Shown here one piece after another: positions 25,081 to 37,339 of a stretch of 64,000 nt of DNA (position 1 is its first letter; each line of letters begins with the position of its first letter). The notes under the pieces are model-generated. The model was not told the DNA's origin, did not search any database, and saw nothing but the letters and a program-made list of their open reading frames with translations. The DNA lies in NCBI GenBank assembly GCA_026874595.1, contig CM049311.1:56504453-56568452 (forward strand). Reading direction: 5' to 3'. The DNA comes from Sipunculus nudus (taxonomy: Eukaryota > Annelida > Sipuncula > Golfingiida > Sipunculidae). The position numbers were made by a program, and so were the translations under genes.

Positions 25081-25549
25081 ATAACATGATTTACATATGA
25101 TTTTATATGATTTTATTGTATTCCTGCTTACCCTGGTAACCTGGCGCATGATTCAGCAATTCAGAGAGCTCTCTTTAAAAACTTTGGTATGGGACGTAAC
25201 ACAAAAACTTCACACACGCGCACAAACTTATGCATGTAAAACCGCTATATAAATCTTACATTTTACATTGAAACAAATAAATGGAAGAAAACTTATATTG
25301 TTCTCTATTGAAAATGGCTTAGAGAATAGTTTCCTCAGTCATAAACATTTATAATTACTTAAATCAGTATGTGGTTTATTATGAGGTCCTTTTGGTATAT
25401 GACATAATAAAAAATAAATAAATAAAACACAAATAACATAGTCAGTTGATTTCATGTCTGTTTTAACATTAATATACAGCCTACGACGACAATTTTGTCC
25501 ATGATGCTGTTTGCTGGTTGTGTATATCGTGTATTTTTATTTGTTCCAG

Positions 25550-25686
25550 GTTATTCTCAAGGCAATACCAGCACAGACGCCAACGTGTCGAGTTTGGACT
25601 GTCTGTCACTGATAGTAGAAAGTATCAGCCCAAACTCCACAGGTCAAATGCTCAACAGCCTCACGATAGCGGAGCGACCGCTCTGA
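25550..25686 (+). CDS. Myogenic regulatory factor (MyoD/Myf5-type), last coding exon
   Basis: The acceptor is TTGTTCCAG (25,541-25,549). With the G carried over from 13,169, the exon reads GYSQGNTSTDANVSSLDCLS and continues LIVESISPNSTGQMLNSL to a TGA at 25,684-25,686. VSSLDCLS.IVE.IS is the C-terminal helix III / transactivation motif shared by MyoD, Myf5, myogenin and MRF4. It is known from vertebrate MyoD to help remodel chromatin at silent muscle genes. The protein is a nuclear bHLH activator of muscle differentiation that works as a dimer with E proteins on CANNTG sites. The tail after the motif is only about 20 residues, shorter than in vertebrates. The gene type is certain; which paralogue cannot be said, and most invertebrates have one. 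Confidence 0.93.
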
Positions 25687-26220
25687 TGACGTCACTTCCT
25701 GCCAGACGACATCTGTAAATGACAAAACATGGTTCATGTTAACTGTAAATATTTGACAGTCTGCCCGTAAGTGGCACACACAACGGATATAACACTGTAC
25801 TATGCATAATTGAAGTTATTAAACTGAAGTAATCAGATGAAAAGTTTACAGTTTCCATATATAAATGAAACACACAGTATGTACTCGAAAAAAAATTACA
25901 TATTCATATTGCATATATTACATGCATTGTAACGAACTGGGTGATTTACACACGGACAACACGATTTGCTTTGAAACTTTTTAAGATTTATCTTAAAAAA
26001 TCTCGGAACATTTTATATGGAATATGCGCATAACACATAATCTATACTAAATAAACAGTAAATGAATCCGAGTATTTTTCAAATGTCGTGGACATCGGTT
26101 GGGAACAATCTGTTCTCAATAGAAAAATACATCCAATGCATTTGTAATGAAAGTGCAGCTATGCGGCACGGAAATACAATCTGCGTGATAGGTTAAAGTA
26201 ATATATATTTATATAATAAA
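25687..26220 (+). other. Probable MRF 3' untranslated region
   Basis: Sequence after the stop codon, AT-rich and without an open frame. AATAAA signals occur at 26,050-26,055 and 26,215-26,220, either of which could end the transcript. A perfect CRE-like TGACGTCA lies at 25,687-25,694, directly after the stop, and is probably chance. Confidence 0.45.
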
Positions 26221-26888
26221 ATATATTATATATAATATATATACTACACACAATTAGGTGTAATCATGAAAATATTTATTTGTATATGTGTGTTAACTAT
26301 ATATGTTAAGGACGCCTTCGGCAGGTGACCTCCCCCTCCCCAGTTTGCGCATGTGCTATATAATTCAAATGTGTGTTCTATATTTTCATAGAAAAAACCT
26401 TGGCAACATTTCTTATTGTAAATATTCTCATGATAAAAAACACACGTATGTACATTTATAGCTAGCAGCCAATACGCCTGTGTTTTTAAATGCATGCGAA
26501 TCTTTCACTTATATCCCCGGGTGCCTTGTTAATAGAAAAGTACTGGGTTGGACCAAGTGTTATATAGTTGTATAAATGTGTTATTTATTTGTATTTATAC
26601 AGGGGGATCAATGTATTATATCTCATTCTTAAATAATAAAAAATGTAATCATATAATCATGTTAATGGTGCAATCATTTTCGACAGTAGGGAGATTAAAA
26701 AAAGGTGATGCATGATGTTGTTTATTCTTCAACATCCGTGGTCGTTCGTGTGAAGACCGTTGTGATTTCAATTGTAAATACGCAAATATTTATAAAAGAT
26801 ACACCAGCCATATCTATACTTGACGTGCAATCATGCAGCCTCTCATATACACACATGCACACAAGCTGACTTTTTCATATTACACACA

Positions 26889-26889
<1 letters not shown>

Positions 26890-26960
<71 letters not shown>
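26890..26960. repeat. (TA)n microsatellite
   Basis: A perfect TA run of about 71 bp, among the longest in the window. Confidence 0.96.
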
Positions 26961-26962
<2 letters not shown>

Positions 26963-27470
26963 ATGGTAGGTTATTTCAAATAGGAGAACCTTCTATAAGA
27001 ACCTTATATTCTTTTACAAAAAATATTAGAAAATGCACTGCTGTGAATTTATAGTCTGGTTGGGAAAGACTAAATGCTGAATTATTTATTGAAATAGATT
27101 GTGTCATCCTGTATACATCTCACACACTCCCATGCACTCCGCTCACATGATATAAACAGATTAAGAGGTGTAACAGAAATTGTTGTCTCCCTTCCATATA
27201 AAACTTTATTCTATGTATACCGTGCATGAATCGTGAACACCTCATCAATATGTTCAAAATAAACCTCCAGTGCATTTGTTATGAGTCTTCTTCTTTTATG
27301 GCATGTCTACACGGCAATTAATGTGTCTTGCAGAGAGGGATGGAGAGAGAGACAAACAGACAGACAGACAAGCAGAGAAACAGGAATTAAAAACACTGTA
27401 TATAAAGATTACAGAAAGATAAACTCAGATGATAAATTTAATAGACAGACAATAAGAAAGACATAGAGAG

Positions 27471-27471
27471 A

Positions 27472-27521
<50 letters not shown>
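27471..27521. repeat. Compound (GT)n(GA)n microsatellite
   Basis: A GT run of about 20 bp passes directly into a GA run of about 30 bp. A second GA/CAGA cluster with a run of G lies at 27,762-27,828. Confidence 0.94.
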
Positions 27522-27522
<1 letters not shown>

Positions 27523-28135
27523 GCTCTGTGTAATACGAAGATACAAAGTGAAAGTTGTATTTTTATGCCAATATTGACGAAATATTCTGTGTACAGACCC
27601 AAATATCTAAATGTCATTATCTGTGTTTTGTTGTTCTGTATGATTGGTAAAATTTCTGTCGTTAACAACTCGCTTTATGTTTGTACACGACGCAAGTGTA
27701 TTTTTCCATTTATCAAGCTCCAGGCTTAAAAAGAAATATATGCGTGTGCGTGTTGGAGGAGAGAGAGAGACAGACAGACAGACATACACAGAGAAAGAGA
27801 GAGAGAGAGAGAGAAGGGGGGGGGGGGACTGAAAGCAGAGGCATATATATACTGTGTGGGTGACGTAGTGGTCGTTAACAAGATGGCTGCCACGGTGCCA
27901 GCGTGCCGTGTCTCCAAAACAATAAAGCGCCGGTTGATACACTGTTATATACGTGCCACCCTCTGATTTATAACCCCTCGTCATAAAAAAATATGTTTGT
28001 ATACTCAATAACAATAAACTATACCACTCCTATATCTCACCCACACCTGCGGACACACAAAGGAACCCAGACTCAAATTGATCACTTACTGCATCATAAA
28101 TCAGTAATAAAATGTAAGTCTAAAATAACAGCTAT

Positions 28136-28410
28136 ATTCAGAGTATGAAATTCTGATTATCTATACATTTGATTATTTTCAGAGTATGAAATTCTGATTA
28201 TCTATACATTTGATTATATTCAGAGTGTGAAATTCTGATTATCTATACATTTGATTATATTCAGAGTATGAAATTCTGATTATCTATACATTTGATTATA
28301 TTCAGAGTATGAAATTCTGATTATCTATACATTTGATTATATTCAGAGTATGAAATTCTGATTATATCACACATTTGATTATATTCAGAGTATGAAATTC
28401 TGATTATCTA
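28136..28410 (+). repeat. Minisatellite, 41-bp unit, about 6.5 copies
   Basis: The unit contains ATTCAGAGTATGAAATTCTG followed by ATTATCTATACATTTGATT. Copies are almost identical, starting at 28,136 with a constant 41-bp spacing, which indicates recent expansion. Confidence 0.95.
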
Positions 28411-29083
28411 AATAAAATATAACCAAATATAATTATATACATGTATGTACAAACACACACATATATATGTACATGTATATATATATATATATTCTTTTTA
28501 TTATTTGTGGCGAATTATTGAATAATTTGCTCAATTTGGGTGTGACATTTTGATTATTTTAAACATTTACCGTGTCTCTATATACCTTTTTAGCGATAAT
28601 TCCGTAATTTTGTATAAATTCCTTTTTCTATATATAATCATCAGATTACGAAGGCTTTATAAATTAGACGAAGGTGTTGATAATTACATATAATAACGGC
28701 GTTCATAATGTATACATATATTTCACAAAATTTTTAGGCGAGATATCTGCAATTGCGTGATTTCATTGGAACACTTTAACGTTCCCTTAGCAGCCTCAAT
28801 GGTAAACCAGTTAACTATGAGATATGAGATCATCTTTAATTTAAAGTCTCATCTTTAAATTCAAAAGATTCCCCAGAGGTTTACACGGCTGCATGCGTAT
28901 AGTTAGTATATAAGGTTTCCTCAAATAAATTAGAAAAAATAGAAAACACATGTATATATTGCTATTAATAAAATATTGATAAAAAATACATACATATTTT
29001 TTATTTTTTTTATATTATTTATTATATACAACACCTTCCTAGGTAGCCTTTATTAGCAAAATAAATGTTTATATTATAGGTCC

Positions 29084-29167
<84 letters not shown>
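29084..29167. repeat. Two (TA)n tracts
   Basis: TA runs at 29,084-29,115 and 29,124-29,167 are separated by a short TTCATTCA-like spacer. Confidence 0.94.
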
Positions 29168-29170
<3 letters not shown>

Positions 29171-29364
29171 TGAATGATACATAGAGAAATACAATGAAAT
29201 ACAAAGTTCTTTATAGCCATGAAACTAAAATGATATTATGCAACCAGAAATTGTTAGCGAATTTAAGTGCAGTCCAGTTAGGACAATGCATATAGTTAAA
29301 AGAGAGTTGCAAGCACATGCAGATACAGAATATTCCTAAAATATATCTTTATTTATATATATAA

Positions 29365-29395
<31 letters not shown>

Positions 29396-29476
29396 GGTAT
29401 AGTCGTGATTGTCTGTAGGAGAAGTATTTAGGTAAAGAGAAAGAGGGACGCCTTCTATATAGACAGACTATAATTT

Positions 29477-29545
29477 TTTTATTAACACATGTACGAGCTT
29501 TCGAAGCGCACAGGCTTCTTCGTCAGGTGGTATAAGTTGGCTCTA
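29477..29545 (-). ncRNA. Hammerhead-like hairpin, possible Penelope-type element fragment
   Basis: On the minus strand, CTGACGA (complement of 29,520-29,526) is followed by an A, a perfect 5-bp stem GAAGC/GCTTC around CTGTGC, and then GAAA (complement of 29,499-29,502). CUGANGA-stem-GAAA is the catalytic core order of hammerhead ribozymes. Such motifs are known from Penelope-like retroelements. The extra A before the stem departs from the canonical core, and stem III and stem I are not evident. A mobile-element end with a conserved hairpin is likely; self-cleavage is unproven. Confidence 0.35.
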
Positions 29546-30262
29546 TATAAAAAAGGCGTTAAAGCACACGGTGCATGTACCAGTTAATTGGCATAAATAT
29601 TATCATTTATATGCATGCATGCATGTGATATGTTAACAGCGACTTGGTATTTTTATTTCCTCTTGATGACAACATATTTATATTAAAAAAATAAACTCTG
29701 GTTTATATATAAGTCCTACAGATAAAAATTATCTATCGTTTCAGCGTTATATATAAACACATATATATGTATACATATATATACAGACGATCGTTTCTGG
29801 TGCGGTAAAATTCCCACCTGGTAAAGCTATAGATGTTCTGTATACATAATCCTCGTCTTTGAAGTCAGGATGCGCTTTAAAACAATCGCAGGTACGAGTG
29901 ATATTCTGTATGCCTGACGTAAACCGCAGACGCTGCCTTCTTTCTCAACGTGTGTATCGCACAAAACAACTCCTCTTGATATGTTATTTTTTATTGCGAT
30001 ATAAGCAGGGTACAAAAATCTAATTTATACGGTATAAAGAGTTTATGCCGGGCATATATATTATATATTTTACATTAGTTTTAAGAAATATTAAATACCA
30101 TATGTATATATCATTGTTTATATAGGGGTGTATGTAAAATATTATTGTTATTAATATTTTATTATTATTTTTTTTCGTTATAACACATAAACAGGATCTT
30201 TATAAGTCTTTTAAAACTTATTTTATATAAGAACAATGTATGCATGGTTATAATGGTATTCT

Positions 30263-30440
30263 GGTGTAGCAGGCCAGAATAGCCCCCTTTGATTGTATTC
30301 CCATGCAGGTATAATCTGGCCTAGCCAAAACTTTACTTGTTGTATAAAAAGGGCTAGGCTAGATTATATCCCGGGGTATAATTTGTCCTAGTCCATTGTT
30401 TACTCCATTGAAGGCCAGATTATATAACCCCACCTCACCC
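30263..30440. repeat. Cluster of inverted GGCCAGATTATA words
   Basis: Variants of GGCCAGATTATA occur at about 30,268 (forward), 30,309 (reverse) and 30,408 (forward). Near 30,345-30,395 a hairpin reads CTAGGCTAGATTATA, then TCCCGGGG, then TATAATTTGTCCTAG, with 11 of 15 pairs matching. It may be a small inverted-repeat element. No target duplication was found. Confidence 0.35.
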
Positions 30441-32129
30441 CCCTGTTGCTTTTAATAATGGGGCTTTATACCTTTAAAAAATGTATTTTATTTACGAAAT
30501 GATTCACCTCCTGTCATATTTTTATTAATTTAATGTAATTATCAAGTGTAAGTGCATGAATGACATCTAAGGCGATCGGTATGTAAGTGCATGTGTTCCT
30601 GTTGAATTGCGTTACTACATATCATGTTACAACAATATATCATGTCTCTGCATGTTTTATATATATATATATATATATAGAATTTATGTCATTAGACTCC
30701 CAATTAAACCAAAACTACACCAAAATATCCATATTTAAGCTAACTATATATAGCTGCATGAGATTGGTAACATGATGTATAAAATTGAACTAAATATATA
30801 AAAGTACAGTGCTAAAGTAGTTTCTATTGAATAGAGTGCCTCTTTAGTACGTCACGTCTATTATGACGTCATCACTATCCCCTGATATGCCCATTTAACA
30901 GATAAGTGGCAAGATGTCGCTAAAGAATAGACTAGTTACTCATAAAATGGTTTTAAATTGTTATCACGAAAATTACATAAGGTAGGCTATTATTTCCATA
31001 AGTGAATTACGCTTTTTCCTCTTTCTTCCCCAAGGTCAAACAGTTTTGGCGTTCTTTAATTCACAAATAAATAATTGCGAAAAAACAGGTGGACAGGGGT
31101 ACTGGAACGGACTATAATTAACACAGCATTATATTTCGTTAGAGCATTATCACAGAGATTTTTTTCTAAATAAAATACAAACAGAGCACAAACGTATCAA
31201 TGTTATTACACCCTTTAAACATTAAATTTATATATTAAAAGGTAGTGCAAACACGGAGATTTATTTCATCCAGAATATTAAAACACATTTTTAAAATATC
31301 ATATTATTTAATAAGGATTTTTTAAATGATTTCTCATGATTGATATAACTTAATAGAAAAAACGAAAGAAGTAAGCAGTTTTGTAAATGTCAAAATTTCA
31401 ATTCTAAATTTAGTAATGCATGAGGCACCATATTACAGTATTTAAAATTTATGTTTTCTTTTGCCTAAATATATATATATATATATATATATGAATATAT
31501 ATATTGTAATAATTATCTACGATCATCTAAAGTTGATCAAGCCCTCATCTTGACTATAAAGATAACTGACAATGTACATTGTATGTTGCTTTTTACAAAA
31601 ATATACTGATTATCATGATGAAAATACACAAAATGTAAAAAAGTATCGTGATAATGTTAAAACTACAGTATATATTTTGGAATTCAATTTTATGAGAAAC
31701 AATTTAAAAACTTGACAATGTATTAAAATAATGTAACATAATATTTTATTGGGATGCATTTTTCATTTTTTGTGTACCCACGTGGTCGCTAGAGGAAAGA
31801 ATTCAATAAAAAAAAATATCTCCCTGAGAGTTTGTGTTAAATTAACCTGTTAAATTAATGGTGTACCGGAATTCGGATTATTTAACAAACTAGTTACCGT
31901 AAACTTTCAACGTTTATTCTTGTGGCTATTTTATATATATATATATATATTATTCAGGATGAAGAGCGAAATATATATGATAATTTTTTTTTTTAATTTG
32001 GTACCTTAAATCATCAAGAAGTATAGTGGCCTATGGACTGACACTATAACTGACCGTTTTTAAGTGACAAGTATACCAACAATAAAAAGTGGTTTACAAC
32101 TCTAGCTGTGTATATTTATTGCCAAAGGT

Positions 32130-32690
32130 TAATGCGAGGATTACACACACTGGCTGATGAATAGGAGAGCTTGTCTCAGTTCACAAGTTGGCGCTCTGGG
32201 TCGCCATACATCACCTCTTCAGGGTTGGGATTTATGGGTCGTCTTGATAAGGTGGGTGACATTGCGAAAGAAACGTGAACCTTCCGACAAAGGGCGCCGC
32301 GAACTGACTGGGGTAATACGTTCTGCCACTGGTGCCTGAGGTGCCGGGGCCCGGGCGTGGGAGACGGATCACCGCTAATAATTCTAATGGCAGATGACCC
32401 ACCCGGGTTATTAGTAAATGATACACTGGCCTCCGCTAACGAAGGGGTCGGACTTTCCCTCAGCACCGGGGATTGGATGTCTCCCACAGATAAAGGATGG
32501 ACGCCCAGGCCTTAACCACAACAGCTTCAAACTGGGCTTTTATAACAGCACTGGTCATTTAAGGGATTCCCCTTTCTTGTTTTATCATCGCCTCGGGCTC
32601 AGGACTGCAACAGCTGCGCGGGAGCTGGGGGGGGGGGGGGGGGGGGGGGGTTGTTCTTCCCAGAGCTCCTTCGGTTGTTAGATTAATGGC
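32130..32690. other. GC-richer unique block ending in poly-G
   Basis: A 560-bp non-repetitive stretch with no convincing gene in either direction. It ends with a run of about 22 G at 32,629-32,650, which can form a G-quadruplex. It is a candidate conserved non-coding element. Confidence 0.3.
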
Positions 32691-33025
32691 ATTTTTCTGC
32701 GGTTTCTCTGCCTAAACCCAACAGTTGTATAGATGCGTAGACCCTGTTTAAATTGAATGGATCATCTATCTATATAAGTTTAAAAAGTAGGTTGTTTTAA
32801 AGTTAAGACGCAGATTATAATTTTTAAGTGTAAATCTCTGATGTAACTTGGTGCACAAAATATGGTTAGTATGATATATGATAATATATATACACAAAAC
32901 GAAAACATGACACAATGATATAATTTAGCCTTGGTTTAAAACAGTATCATACATCTTTCGATACGTCTAAAATACCAATACTCTAGTTTCAACAGCTGTG
33001 TTATTTTCCTATTGTCCAATGGCTT

Positions 33026-33027
<2 letters not shown>

Positions 33028-33083
<56 letters not shown>

Positions 33084-33113
33084 CAAACACACTCACCTAT
33101 ACACACACCCTCT

Positions 33114-33145
<32 letters not shown>
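33028..33145. repeat. Two (TA)n tracts
   Basis: TA runs at 33,028-33,080 and 33,116-33,145, separated by a CA-rich spacer. Confidence 0.95.
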
Positions 33146-33147
<2 letters not shown>

Positions 33148-33541
33148 TTTTTCATATAGGATTTTGTATGTGATCAGTACCGAAGATTCTATTAATTAAT
33201 GATTTAATTATGAACCTTCATGCTAGACAATACAAATCAACTGACCATTCTGTATCTCTGAATGCCTAAACACACATGAGCTGCTGAGGCCCCTGTCTTA
33301 AAACAATATAGGTAAATATAATATATAGGAACATAAGTTTTTGATAAGTATTGATTTGTTTTGAGCAATTTATTTATATAATAGGATTTGCGACACGAGT
33401 TCTATATACTGTATCTTTATATATCCTGTCATACAGCATATACATGCACATTCATTGCAATACTGATTTTAATTTGACAATTCGTCCCGTCTCCCTCCTC
33501 CCCGTCTCCCTTGCAACATATGTATACATGCAGCTATATTC

Positions 33542-33542
<1 letters not shown>

Positions 33543-33589
<47 letters not shown>
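33543..33589. repeat. (TA)n microsatellite
   Basis: A perfect TA run of about 47 bp. Confidence 0.96.
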
Positions 33590-33667
33590 CTTGTTTAAAT
33601 TTCATGTAATGGTTTTTGTGTGTGCGGTTTCTTTGAAGTGAGTATAGATATTTCAGGGAGTCATCAT

Positions 33668-33668
<1 letters not shown>

Positions 33669-33720
<52 letters not shown>
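33669..33720. repeat. (TC)n microsatellite
   Basis: A perfect TC run of about 52 bp, a polypyrimidine mirror repeat able to form triplex DNA. Confidence 0.97.
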
Positions 33721-33725
<5 letters not shown>

Positions 33726-33802
33726 TAAGTTCTGAGAAATGTTTGTCTGAGTACAAAAGTCATCAAGATAATAAAATAATAACGTATTACTAACAAAAAC
33801 TA

Positions 33803-33927
33803 AAATCGGTTATTGGGCCGAGCCCATCAGCAGATGGGCCAGAAAGTGCATGGTATCAAATCCGTTAACGGATCCTCATATAGGCCAAGCCCATCGGAAG
33901 ATGGGTCAGATCCGCAAACGGGCTCCA
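33803..33927. mobile_element. Small hairpin-rich element next to (TA)n
   Basis: Two 27-bp direct repeats (GGCCGAGCCCATCAGCAGAT... and GGCCAAGCCCATCGGAAGAT...) each fold into a GCCCATC/GATGGG hairpin. They flank the perfect palindrome ATCCGTTAACGGAT near 33,860-33,873. A deleted copy in the opposite orientation sits at 14,525-14,577, and both copies adjoin a (TA)n tract on the side of the end GGGCTCCAA. This shows a dispersed family. The transposition class is unknown. Confidence 0.6.
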
Positions 33928-33929
33928 AC

Positions 33930-33940
33930 ATATATATATA

Positions 33941-33992
<52 letters not shown>
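33930..33992. repeat. (TA)n microsatellite
   Basis: A TA run of about 63 bp with one interruption, directly joined to the hairpin element. Confidence 0.96.
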
Positions 33993-33993
<1 letters not shown>

Positions 33994-34799
33994 TGCATGC
34001 GTGGGGTGGCAATTTAAGTTACAGGTCATATTATGTAAAATCCATACAAGGCGGTTGTGAAATAAGTAATACACATCGTACATTCACAGAATGCATGCCC
34101 GCATGTTTTAGTCATCGTATGAGACCATAGGCAATTTTATGTTGACGTAAGCGGCTTATATGCCATAGCCAGGCCACCTTTATTGCTGGCGGCCACCGTG
34201 GGTGGCAGCGCATGTAAAACAGAAAAAGCAAACTTGATTTTACTAAGAAGATATAAGTCTCTACTGATATTCGTGTATAGGAAATATCAGGTGTATATAC
34301 CATACATGGTGTGGTTATGTAACAACAAATGTATTCAAAACAACGTATGAGGAGCTTTTTTATTTTGTGTCTCATTTACAATAAATGGCGTCTGCATGTA
34401 TAGTGATGATTACAGCTATCCCTCGTGCACTTCCATCCCAACCCCTATATGCACATGATTTTGACAATATATTTTACTCTTTTTTTAACTCTTATAGATA
34501 TAAAGCCTATAATACAACAAACACGAGAGAAAGAGAGAGAGAATGAGAGCTATATAGTGTTCGTGCTGTGTCATTAAAACATTTGTGATTGTCCGTGCGT
34601 GTGCATGTATTAACATTACTAGTATGTAAGTTAAATTGACTATATTTTGTTCACTACAGATGTCCTTCATATGTTATTTATCCATTGATCTTTTATGGCG
34701 GTTTATTTCTGCATGCATGGATATCAATGTTCAATAACAAAGATCACACATAATTTTATCCATGCACATAAACATATAAATATATATATATATATATAC

Positions 34800-35412
<613 letters not shown>

Positions 35413-35649
35413 TTCCGGCCGAACAAATGCATGCATGAATACCCACGTACAGGTTCATACATATATTAAGGGGTTGTTTATGTTAAGGGGTTCCCCTTAA
35501 ATTAAGAAGGCCTGAGTTCATAAATAGGCCTAAATGTCTTTACACGGCATGTCTCTAGGTCTGATAAATTTCACCTTACATTAGATTTTCCATTTCATAA
35601 AGTAAAACACAACTGAATATTTATTATGCTCAACGTGACAGTTAACAGA

Positions 35650-35652
<3 letters not shown>

Positions 35653-35713
<61 letters not shown>
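35653..35713. repeat. Compound (TA)n(TG)n microsatellite
   Basis: A TA run of about 38 bp is followed directly by a TG run of about 24 bp. Confidence 0.96.
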
Positions 35714-36040
35714 ACAAGAAAATCGATATAAAGCCTGATGAGAATAGCATACGATGTTTCAATGTGAAAGAAAGTATGATAATAATTTATAAACACTTGT
35801 TTTCTTATACATATGCATATATACATATGTATATATATAAAATAAGCCCCCACATTATATAAATAAACTCATTTTTTTAAATATCCCTAACACTTTTAAA
35901 TATTAATTCATTTTGAGAAATATGAGATGCGCCTGCATGAATTCATGTGTTTGTGTAATACATTATATAGTATATTATTATATATTACATGGTATTCATA
36001 ACCGTTATACAAATTCATTCCCTGTATATGATATAAGTAT

Positions 36041-36158
36041 CAGGAGCGGATCCGCCTAGACCCCCCCCCCTTTCCAGACCGGTGGACGTTTTTTTAGGGT
36101 TTTTTTTAGTCCTCCTGGGTTGGACCTCCCCTTTTCCTAAATCCTGGATTCGCCCCCG
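36041..36158. mobile_element. 118-bp MITE with 16-bp inverted ends
   Basis: The left end is CAGGAGCGGATCC. The reverse complement of the right end is CGGGGGCGAATCC, forming imperfect terminal inverted repeats. The five bases AGTAT occur on both sides (36,036-36,040 and 36,159-36,163) and may be the target duplication. The interior has runs of C and T. The superfamily is not clear; hAT elements normally duplicate 8 bp. Confidence 0.55.
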
Positions 36159-36827
36159 AGTATTATAAAAACAATCCTCAAGTTTTGATATCAACCCATG
36201 CATCCTCTATAATATTACACTGTTTACAATTTTGTGTGCAAACGCAATGATCTTACAGAGTTCAGTTTATACCGTGCAGTCAATAAGTGACACTCCAAAT
36301 AGGTCTTGAACATCGAGCACAAATAGACCCCCCCCCCCCACCACCACCCATGAAACCTTTCCAGTGACACCTTGATTTTAATTAACGACGTGAAGGAAAC
36401 GGAAAATAATAGATCACAGGCATCAGCTAACAGGACGTATAAGCGACTTAAAAAATGTTCCTCTGTCAATGAGCATCCCCGAAAACAAACATGATGTACT
36501 CTAGGCAGCATTCTCTGCAGACAAATTGATAGATATGCTTGTCCAGCCTCGCGACTTAAGATGTATGAGAATTCCTTTAATATTTATTTCAGCGCTAAAC
36601 TTTCATTGATACAGCCGTGGCATGCAGACACTTCATTAATTTGCAATTTCGTGATCTGTATCTCTCCCCGCTCCAATATGCATGATACATGTATATGTAA
36701 TATATATATGTGTCAATTGGCAAAATAGAAATGATTTTTTCACTGCTTCTCTTATTTGAACACATTAGATAAAGATTCCTATACATGCAGGGATCCCAGG
36801 TGTGAGTCAATTTTATGCACATGACGT

Positions 36828-36829
<2 letters not shown>

Positions 36830-36868
<39 letters not shown>
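36830..36868. repeat. (TA)n microsatellite
   Basis: A TA run of about 38 bp. CAGTGAAATGCAGTG follows within 12 bp at a TA, a possible further one-sided pogo-like end. Confidence 0.94.
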
Positions 36869-36872
<4 letters not shown>

Positions 36873-37339
36873 ATACAGTGAAATGCAGTGATATCCTGTT
36901 TAACTTTAATCTTTAAACCACATACAAGAGGTTATTAACAGAAATTACTTCACAAATTTACTTCAAACTATTTACATGAATATATGCATTTATTAAATTG
37001 AATATGGAAAAATTTCCCATTGACGAAAAAACCAGTCGGTACAGCCACACATAATTATATTTATTTATATTATATCGTGTTCAGAAAATTCTATCGAGAT
37101 TTAACTATTTTAAAACAAATATATATAAGTACTGTAATTGGAGGAGTCCTTATATACATGTAGAATATTTGAATTATCCATTTAAAATTCAAATATAAAT
37201 TTAGTTTTTTTAGTAGTAATGAAATTATGTTGGAACTATTACTGTTTTATTTAGCGCACCTTAAAACGTGCTTCAAGAAAGCCCTGACCAGTAGGCAAAA
37301 TATCAAACTCTAGATATATATATAGCGTCTTTGCCTTCG

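Larger units (their letters stand above)
13170..25549 (+). other. MRF intron 2 (12.4 kb)
   Basis: The intron runs from a GTAAGT donor to a TTGTTCCAG acceptor and is in phase 1. It contains a 290-bp tandem duplication, TA-flanked inserted elements, a 33-bp satellite and many (TA)n tracts. GC-richer single-copy blocks lie at about 16,690-16,920, 17,620-18,030, 19,440-20,620, 21,590-21,870, 22,540-23,340 and 24,290-25,080. I found no further exon. The size is large compared with the short second introns of vertebrate MRF genes. Confidence 0.7.
26221..32130. other. Intergenic sequence, repeat-rich
   Basis: There is no gene here. It contains (TA)n, (GA)n and (TG)n tracts, a 41-bp satellite at 28.1-28.4 kb, a hammerhead-like hairpin near 29.5 kb and a hairpin cluster near 30.3 kb. 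The remaining stretches are AT-rich and featureless. Confidence 0.6.

Noticed and set aside
36224-36511. A 95-codon minus-strand frame
   Set aside because: It includes a poly-C/CCACCA run translated as Trp/Gly and has no recognisable domain.
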